This document shows positions 19,995 to 27,723 of a stretch of DNA of 27,723 nt, piece after piece. The notes under the pieces are model-generated. The model worked only from the letters and a program-made list of their open reading frames with translations. It made no database searches and was not told the DNA's origin. How positions within the stretch are numbered: the stretch's first letter is position 1; the number at the start of each line of letters is the position of its first letter. Both the position numbers and the translations under genes were made by a program. This DNA comes from Phytophthora quininea (Eukaryota; Oomycota; Peronosporomycetes; Peronosporales; Peronosporaceae): NCBI GenBank assembly GCA_011947345.1, contig JAAVTG010000268.1, positions 1-27,723 on the forward strand, given 5' to 3'.

Positions 19995-22171
19995 ATGCGG
20001 ATACTTGTGGCGGCGACGGCGGCGCTCGCTGGCGTCTCGGCGCAGAACGTGACGACCTGCTGGGCGATCGACGCGGCCGACTCGCTGCAGGAGGCGCTGG
20101 CCTCGTACAGCGGCCCAGCCTGCGCTGTCGACGTGATCTTCCCAGTACTGGCGTCCAGCTACGCGCCCAACCAGAACGTGGCGCTGCTGTGGGGCGTGCA
20201 GGTCGACAACTACTCGAGCAACGTGCTGGGGTGCCCATGCCGCCGGATGCGATGCCCACGCTGAGCGTGGACCATTTGAACCAAGACGTGCAGATTTTAG
20301 CGACCTACGTGCGGGTCTGCAAGTCCATCATGCAGTGTGCGCCGACGCTTCTGGACAACGACACGTACACGAAGGCCCAGTCCGGGAACTTTTCCAGTAC
20401 GGCGGACGCGACGTATTTCCAGTCGACGGACGAGATCTCGTTCGCCGACGCAGGAAACTACACAGTCGCGGCCGTCGCCGTGCTAGGAAATGCGGAGAAC
20501 AGGACGATGCAGTATTACTTCCAGGCGTTCGCAGAGATCGTTGTCGAGGAGGTTTACGTGGCAGAACCGTGAGTTGGAGCTGGCTTGGATGTGCTATAAG
20601 AGGGAAGCGACTAACAGCATCGTGTGTGCTTTGGTTTGACAGGGATTATGATAAAACTACGACCTATTGCCGTGTGACGACACAAGAGCCGCTTGATGAC
20701 CAGCTCAACGCCAGTGTGATTCTCGAAAGTAGCGACAGCTGCGAGATCGATCTTGCGATCGATACTGGATCCGTTGTTCAGGCTGACCAGCTTGTTAACA
20801 TTTCGTGGACTGCCACGCTGGCCCGCAATGATTCAAAGGAGATTCAACTCCCGATCCTTTGGTGGCATTGGAGGTCAGTGGAGATGCTAAGAGTGGCGAA
20901 AGCGGCTACTACACAATTGTGCGATCAGTGCTGAAGCTGTGTGAGCGGGGCATGGAGTGCACCGAGTACTCGGATACCGTGAATTTGACGTCTTCTGTCT
21001 TCTCGGCAAACTTTTCATCTGATAGCACTGCCACATTTACGGCTAGTGATCTGGTGCTTCCGTCAGCCGGATGGTACGACGGATTCGTTCAAATTACGCT
21101 TGGGGGCGTGGAGTCGCAGGCGCAGCAGCGATATGACTTCGTCACGTACTTTGACATCCTCGCGACGACAGATAATCTGACAGAGGAAGTCGAGAGCGAG
21201 AGGTATGTGAACGACGCCAGCAAATCTTACTGCTGGGAGGTTGTGGCGGATGTCTTCGAGAAGGACGTCGATGCCTCGGATGTTGCATTTGTGGGTAGCG
21301 GCACGATCTGTCCGTACACAATGACGATGAAAGTCTCCACTACGTCGTTGACAGTGGACACTGGCGCGCAAGTTAACTGGGCCGTTGCAGAGGAGCTGTT
21401 CTACGAGGCAACGGAGGGACTGACTGTGAACTTGACCTCCGTCTACGACGAGGAAATGGGCGAGCTCGTCAACGTCCCCATCGTTGACATTTACTACTGC
21501 ACCGACTCGACCTGCTCGCCATTCTCCAAGAACAAGACGCTGGTGTACTCAGCTACAGCGACGAATTTCACGGGCTCGATCGGAGCAGCGGCGTTCTTTT
21601 CCCCGACATTAGTTTGCCAGAGGAAGGGACGTACGCGTTGATGGCTCACGCCGTCATCCCGAATGGCGACGGCCTCCGCTTTGACGTAGCCACGTTCCAG
21701 CGCATGACGGTCTCGTCAGCGTCGACAGCGGCAGCGAAGAAGTCGACGTCGACGTCGAAGGTGGGTCTGATCATGGGCATGTGTGTGGGTGGCGTTGCGG
21801 TGGTTGGTCTCGGCGTTGTGGGAGCTGCCTTCCTTCGAAGGAAGGCAGAGCGGGAAACGGTGAAGACACGTCGGTACAGCTTCTTTAACTTCCGTCCCAT
21901 GTCCAACACGAACGAACTCCCGACAGCTTCGGGCCACGCTTCAGATGATTCAGGATCCTTCATGTACGTCAAGGCGCAGCGATCTCCGGGCGACGGCCCT
22001 CGGTTCTCGTCGCTATCGTACGACCCGTACTCACGACGGAGCTTCCTCGAAGCGGACGGCGAGCGATCAGATTTTAGCTTCGGCTTGTCCGAGTCCGACC
22101 TCGAGTTCCCCATGGAGATCACTCCGACACATGTATCAACGCAGCTCACGCCTGCACGACCTCAGTTATAA
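19995..22171 (+). CDS. Type I membrane protein with three Cys-containing ectodomain repeats
   Basis: About 701 residues from ATG 19995. A signal peptide (MRILVAATAALAGVSAQ) is followed by three related repeats: VTTCWAIDAADSL with C-A-V and VCKSIMQC; TTYCRVTTQEPL with DSCEIDL, ISWTATL and KLCERGMEC; and KSYCWEVVADVF with TICPYTMTM, VNWAV and YYCTDSTC. Then come a transmembrane helix (VGLIMGMCVGGVAVVGLGVVG), RRKAERE and a Ser-rich cytosolic tail. A 74-nt intron (20569-20642, GTGAGT to ACAG) in phase 2 separates repeat 1 from repeat 2. Three -1 shifts sit at GGGG 20228-20231, CCC 20850-20852 and TTTTCCCC 21597-21604, each healed by one base. N-glycosylation sequons are common in the ectodomain. 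It is paralogous to the minus-strand gene at 17157 and points away from it. Family not recognised. A surface receptor or adhesin is an inference. Confidence 0.78.
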
Positions 22172-22225
22172 GGGTATCAGGCAACCAATTTTGACGTAGA
22201 CGACAATAATATAAGCAGGAAATGC

Positions 22226-22306
22226 AGTTGAAGTTGCCTTGCACTGGTACCCTTTCGAATTCGTTTTAAACACCATCATCTTTTACAGGTATTTACCCAT
22301 TTTTCG
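22226..22306 (+). promoter_or_regulatory. Putative promoter of the coiled-coil gene
   Basis: AGTTGAAGTTGCC at 22226-22238 is another copy of the dispersed motif. CCATTTTTCG at 22297-22306 resembles an oomycete initiator and lies about 30 nt before ATG 22334, a typical leader length. Only 162 nt separate this gene from the upstream stop. Confidence 0.35.
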
Positions 22307-22333
22307 CGGTTTGAAAAGTGCGGGAAACCAGCC

Positions 22334-25300
22334 ATGGCGAGCAGCGCGCAGGACGTGGCCATGGGCGAGAGCAAGAGCGAGGACATGGAGACCAGCAGCC
22401 GCGTGCGCACGTCCGTGGGCTTCTCCACGCCGACGAGACGGCGGCGCCAGGCGAGCGGCTTCGAGTTTAGCGTGACGCCCGAGCCGAGACGCCGCACGTC
22501 GACCCCCAAGGGCCAGCAACCGGACCGAGAGCTGCAAGAGTCGCCGGCGCGCTACTCCCCAGCAAAGTGAAGGCGGCCGTGCGGTCATTCGCCGATTTCC
22601 TGCACTTTCTGGTAGGTTTCTGTGGACTTTTAGTGCTCTCGAATAAAAACTTAGAGAGTGGTGGCTTTGTGTGCGTCTGGAGGAACAGGAGGAGCACCAC
22701 CAGGAGCACGAGCTCATGCCGGTCATTATCCAGAGGTTCGCGGAGCTGGGAGCTGTCATCGAGTCCCAGAAGAGACACATTGACCGCTGGAAGGTAAACA
22801 ATATGGCTATTGTAGGTGTTTAAATGCAGAGAGACTGATAGAATGGTGTTTCTGGCAGGGTAAAGAGCTGGATTTGGCTATTGAAGAAGCACAACAGAAT
22901 CTGGAGCTGATTCGAGAGCTGGGAGAGGTAGTTACTAGTAGTTGTGGAGATTTTTAAGGGATTGATACTGATGGTACCTGTGTTGATAGACTATTCAAAA
23001 GCAGGAGGTGCAGATCGCTTCGATTCAAGTGGAGAAGCAAAGCTGGGAAGAGAAATACCATCTTGCCGCGCAAGAAGTCGAGTCGTTGAAGAAACAGGGA
23101 ACGTACCAGATCCAGCAGTTGAATTCGGAAGTTTCGTTGCTGCGCCAGGCTGGCGCTGATTTGGAGACGAAGCTGAAGGAGCGTGATGGCGCCATCGATA
23201 CTTTACAGAAAACCAATGAAGCACTGAGGTCCCAATTGGAGCAGATGGATCTCGACAGCGCGAAGATTCTGCGCGACAACACGTCGTTGAAGCAGCAATG
23301 TACACGCCTAGCGGAGGAGAAGCATGCCTTTGAGCAGCAGATACTGGAGCTGCGCGAGCACTGTGAGTTTGAAAGCGGGAGGAGCGCAGAACTTGAGCAG
23401 GCAGCGTCATCGTGGCAGACAAAGTATGAGGAAATGGTGCATCAAACACACGAGCTGGAAACTGCCCTGAACCAAGGCAAAAATGCCATGGGAGATCGTG
23501 AGAGTACTGTGGAGCATTTGATGGCGGAGAACCAGAAATACCAAGAACATGTCGAAAAATTGGCACAGGAACACGAGCAGCGGCTTGCAGAGATTCACAA
23601 ACACACGAGCGACCTTGAAGCTGACCGCCGCCGACTTTCTGAGTCGCTTCAACAAGAAGCAAAGCGATACCAGGATCTCAAAAAGCAAACTAGCGAGATG
23701 CGTGCACTAATTGAGGCTGAGGCCATGTCAGCCATGACGCAGCGTGAGCAGCAAATGTTGAATGAGAAAGCTCATTCAGATGAAGCGCTGAACCACGAAC
23801 TTAGCAGAGCCAAGCAGGAAAACAGTGAAATGCGCGCCAAAATGGACAGTTTGACTCAGATCAACCAAAGCAAGGTTGCAGAGGTCGAACAGCTAATGGC
23901 GAGGTGCCAAGAGCTGGACCAGCGGCAGGCTCAAGCTGTTGACGCCCAGAGAATCCAGCAGCTCTCTGGAGAATTGGATGGCGCGAAGCAATACATCGAA
24001 AAGCTGTCGAAGGATATGGCTGAAAAGGTCGCTGGTTATGAGGAAGAGCTGAAGACACAAGCTTTAGAGTTCGAGACACAGTACAATGACTTTGTGACCC
24101 AAGTCGAGGGGCAGTTTAACGAGCTGAATCACGAGAATGAACAGCTCCGAGCCGCTCTAGAAGAATCTGAAAAGAATCTTGAGGCGCATTCAGGGCAAGC
24201 ATCAGCGGATGTGGAATCAGAAATGAGCAAATGGCGTGCAGAGTGTGAAAAACTGGAGCACCATTTACATGAGGGTGTGCGTGAGAATGACTCCTTGAAG
24301 CGCGAGCTCGAGCATCGCATGCAAGAGTTAGAGCTCAAGACGAAGGAGGTTGCTGACTTGAACAGTCAAATCGAACAGTTCCTGTCCCCCAACAACGACC
24401 GAACAAAAGAAGTTGAGCTGCTACATCGAGAGCGCATTCGATTAGAAGAGCAGAACCAAGGTCTGCAAAGACAAATCGAAGTCACTCGGGCCGAAGCAAA
24501 TGCAAAAATGGACGAGGCACGACAAGTACACTTTCAGTCAGTTGAGCAAGAAAATGCTCACCGCAACGCTGTACAATCGCTACGTGCTGAGAAGGAAGAT
24601 TTGAACCGCAACATCATGGCCCTGGCTTCAGAAAAGTCGGCGATGGAGTTCCAGATTACGTCAGCGCGTAATGAAATCAACCACTGGAAAATGGCTGCCC
24701 AGCAACTCGAGAAAGAGAAGCAAGAGCTCGACCACAAGATCCAGGATCTGATGCGTCAGGCGACACAGCAAATCGAAACTCAAAAACATGCCGCCGCTGT
24801 TGCGTCAGAGGATGGACGTACTCAATTACAGAAGCTGACTGCTCAGCTTGTTCAGCGCGACACACAAATGAACGAAGGACAGCAGCAACTGCGTAACTTG
24901 CAGAAGACGGTACGATCACTGGAAGAGAACCTTCGAACCAAGCAACACGAGGTTGACGGCCTACAAGTGAAAAATGAGGAGATGACAATCCTGCTCGCGT
25001 CTCTTCATAATGAGAAACGAGAGCTGGAAGCTGTGATGCAGCATCATAGTTCGTCTCTACTACGTGCCAGTCAGCGTGATGCACGTGAAGACCTTCCGCA
25101 GCGTTTGGGCCGGATAACACAAGCGATGGAGCAACGAGTATTGGAAGAGAGCGAGAAGGCTAATCGACTACAAGCAGTATTGGAGTCGAGGTTGGACACA
25201 CAACAACAGCACTTAAACGATGAGAACCGTAAGCTTGAAGTAGCAAAGGTGGAGCTCGAGCAAAAGGTAGAGGAGCTTGCTACTGAGTGCGAGAAACTCG

Positions 25301-27723
25301 ACTCTGAACTCGCTGCGGTGCATCGTGAGCGTGATGAACAGGAACAAGCTTTGGCAGAGATGCACGATTCCGTTGCTAGCCTCCAAACGGCACTTGATGA
25401 GGAGAAATGGGCCCGCGAAAATGCGACGGGTAAACCGAACGAGCTTGACACCGCGCCTAATGATTTTAAGATGCCGTATGAACAGCTCAAAGCCGAAGCC
25501 GCTGCCCAGTTGAAAGCCAAATCCGACCAAGTGGCAGATTTGCAGGATGAACTGGCAGAACTCAGGCGAAACTCGACCAAGAGAAGCAAATGACTCGGCA
25601 TTTAATGGACCGTGCACATGCTGAAAAACAAGAGCACGCGTCATCGGCCTCAGAGAAGGCTACACTTCTTGATGGTCAGAGGGCTCGAGTGGCTGAACTA
25701 GAAGCGTCAGTGAGAACGCTTCAACACAAACTTCAAGTCAAAGAAGAGTCGGTGGTGGGCAAAGAGCAGAGCGCAATGCATGAGAAGCTGCAAAAGAACG
25801 AGAATACCGCTCGTTGCAGACACGGTACGACACCTTGGTGGCTGAGAATGCTGCTACCCTCAACGTGCTGGATCATAAAGTCGAAGAGATCAAAGAATTG
25901 CGTGATGAAATCGGACGGCTACGTGATGGGGCCGCCCGGGAGCATGGTGAGAACCCGCAGATGGAGCGAGAGCACCGTTCATTGCAAGCTCGGAACGATA
26001 GCTTGGCTGCTGAGAATGTTGCTATGCGCCAAGAGTTGATTGCTAAAGTGGATGAGATCAGGCAACTGCATGATGAAATTGACCAGCTACGCCACGGTGT
26101 CCGCCAACCAACTGATAGGTATGAGAAGCCGGAAACGGATAGAGAATACCGGTTATTACAAACACAGTACGATGATTTGGCTGCTGAACATGCAGTTGTG
26201 CGCAAGGAGTTGGATAATAAGGCAGAAGAGATCGAGCAATTGCACGACGAAATTGACCAGCTGCATCAAGAGGTCCTGGATCAGGACTACACTCACGGAA
26301 AGCCACCAAATGATCGAAAACACCGCTCGCAATCACGATCTGACGGTCTGACTACTGAGGGTTCTGCTGTGCGCAAGGCAGTGGCTGAGAAGGAGGAAGA
26401 GATCGAGCATTTGCATGACGAGATTGACCGTCTACACCTAGAGACGCAGGGACAGAACGGTGTCCGTACGACGCCGACGAAAGAGCGAGAACATCGCTCG
26501 TTGCCAGCACGGTACGACGATTTGGCTGCTGAAAATGCAGCTGTGCGCAAAGAGCTGGATGAGAAAGTGGATGAAATCGAGCAGTTGCGGGATGAAATTG
26601 ACCAGCTACGTCGAAAGGTCCAGCGGCAGGACGCTATCCAAGCAAAGCCGCACAAGGAGCGAGAGCACCGCTCCTTGCAAGCAAGGTACGACGACCACGC
26701 TACTAAGAATTCTACTGTACAGGAAATGGATGAAAGAGGAAGAGATTGAGCTTTTGCGTGATGAAATCGACCGGCTACGCCACCAGGTCCAGGAGCAAGG
26801 CGACATGCCTGCAAAATCACAAACGGAACGAGAATATCGCTCGCTGCAAACAAGGTACAATGACTTGAATGCTACTCACAAGGAGATGGAGAATGAGGTC
26901 GAGCAATTGCATGATGAAATCGACCGACTACACCACGAGATTCGTGACAACACGATCGAAATGGACAATGCTAGAGGGCATCTCCACGCCTCGGAGCAAC
27001 TAACTATGCGACTCGAAGAGTTACAGGAAGAGCTAGAAGCGCGGGACGAGGAGATTCATCAGCGCAATGTCGAGTTGGCTGCGAAAGCGAATGAACTCCA
27101 ACAAGCACGCGAGGTAAGACGTCGTATGGAGAGCGCATTGGAAGAGAAAGAAGACCAGCTAGCGGCTCTAAAGCAGCAACTTGCAGCGTCTCGCGAACGA
27201 ATGAAACGTGTAGAGCAGGAGAGAGATGCTCGATCCAAACACGCTTCTGCAATTGAGGAGACATCGCGTACTGCCTCCAAGGAAGAGAAGGAGAAATCGT
27301 TGCAAAGAGAGCAAGAGCTCAATGCACAGATCGTTCGGTTAGAGGAGGAAAAGCTGTCTATGCTGAACCAGTTCCGCCGTGAGATGAAGAAGCTGAACAT
27401 TGAGTTCGGCGCGCAAAGATCAAACGGCAACATCGACGAGAGCGCCTTCCACCGCGGGATCATGGAGCTATCCGCTCTTCTGCGCAGCTATCAAGATCGT
27501 GAAGCTCGTCAGGACGCGCTTATCCACCGCAAGGAGAAACAGATGGACGACTTGAAATCGCGAGTGAGTGAACTGGAGAAGTCCATTCGTACTCGAAGTG
27601 CTGGGCAGCATGATGGACGTCATCAACATCGAGAGGAGGAGGAATCACTTCAAGAACAAATTGTAGCTATGGGCAAAGAGATTTCAAACCTTCGACTGAA
27701 GAACGAGGACACGATCCCCACTG
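22334..27723 (+). CDS. Very long coiled-coil protein (3' end outside window)
   Basis: At least about 1730 residues from ATG 22334. Residues 1-75 are basic, with Ser/Thr-Pro and Arg-rich stretches (TPTRRRRQASG), then KVKAAVRSFADFLHFL. The rest is almost unbroken heptad coiled coil rich in Glu, Gln, Lys and Leu, including a tandem 58-residue repeat (25796 to about 26950). Introns: 22612-22688 (GTAGGT; acceptor less certain), 22794-22858 and 22928-22989, all phase 0. Shifts lie at CCCC 22557-22560 (one missing), C 25563 (ELQAKLDQEKQ if CC), G 25796 (QKEREYRSLQ if GG) and AAA 26733-26735 (two missing, restoring the repeat consensus). After 26749 the frame starting at ATG 26730 stays open to the window edge. 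No motor or catalytic domain is seen. Candidates are a centrosomal, basal-body or Golgi scaffold, or a myosin-tail-like protein, with nothing here to choose among them. Confidence 0.8.
25796..26950 (+). repeat. Tandem 174-nt (58-residue) coding repeat, about 6.5 units
   Basis: Units begin with an E/D-R-E-H/Y-R-S-L-Q motif at 25796, 25964, 26138, 26312, 26483, 26657 and 26826. Spacings are 168, 174, 174, 171, 174 and 169 nt; the last is 171 after restoring the AAA run. Each unit contains YDDLAAENAAVRKELD-like and EIEQLRDEIDQL-like segments followed by a more variable, Pro-containing linker of about 15 residues. Units are diverged rather than identical, so the array is old or under selection. 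Confidence 0.85.

Noticed and set aside
1..27723. CRISPR arrays, tRNA or rRNA genes, bacterial operons
   Set aside because: No regular spacer arrays or cloverleaf signals were noticed, and the gene structures are eukaryotic with spliceosomal introns.

Overview
This window comes from a eukaryotic nuclear genome, most likely an oomycete such as a Phytophthora relative. The evidence is short GT-AG introns of about 55-120 nt, compact gene spacing on both strands, oomycete-style initiator sequences (CATTTC-like), a TKL kinase with the MCVCPPTICL signature familiar from oomycete kinases, and a stramenopile-type nuclear domain. There is no sign of bacterial operons, RNA genes or CRISPR.

Layout. 1-3572 (+): the 3' part of a large gene encoding a dynein-stalk-like hairpin, ankyrin repeats and about 13 TRAF-type zinc fingers. 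3647-6379 (-): a seven-transmembrane protein fused to a TKL kinase and a DEP domain. 6380-8528: intergenic, with a CCAAT-rich promoter and a palindromic short motif. 8529-9551 (+): an intact nuclear, probably DNA-binding protein. 9793-11632 (-): Beclin-1/ATG6, the core subunit of the autophagy/endosomal PI3K complex, with about six exons. 11640-15440: AT-rich accessory DNA with a decayed MULE transposase (11809-13656, -) and unidentified coding relics. 15441-16784 (+): a bestrophin-family anion channel. 17157 to about 19102 (-) and 19995-22171 (+): two divergently transcribed paralogues of a type I membrane protein family with tandem Cys-containing ectodomain repeats. 22334 to beyond 27723 (+): a very long coiled-coil protein carrying a 58-residue tandem repeat.

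Sequence quality. Most genes are interrupted by frameshifts, and nearly all of them disappear if one or two bases are added to a homopolymer or dinucleotide run. I list 17 such sites. All have the sign of a missing base, and I did not see substitution-type premature stops inside the recognised genes. This points to systematic under-calling of runs in the assembly (uncorrected long reads or similar) rather than pseudogenes. I therefore annotate these loci as single genes that span the shifts.

The genes do not form one pathway. Three membrane or signalling architectures stand out as unusual: the 7TM-TKL-DEP kinase, the dynein-stalk/ankyrin/TRAF protein, and the head-to-head pair of Cys-repeat receptors.
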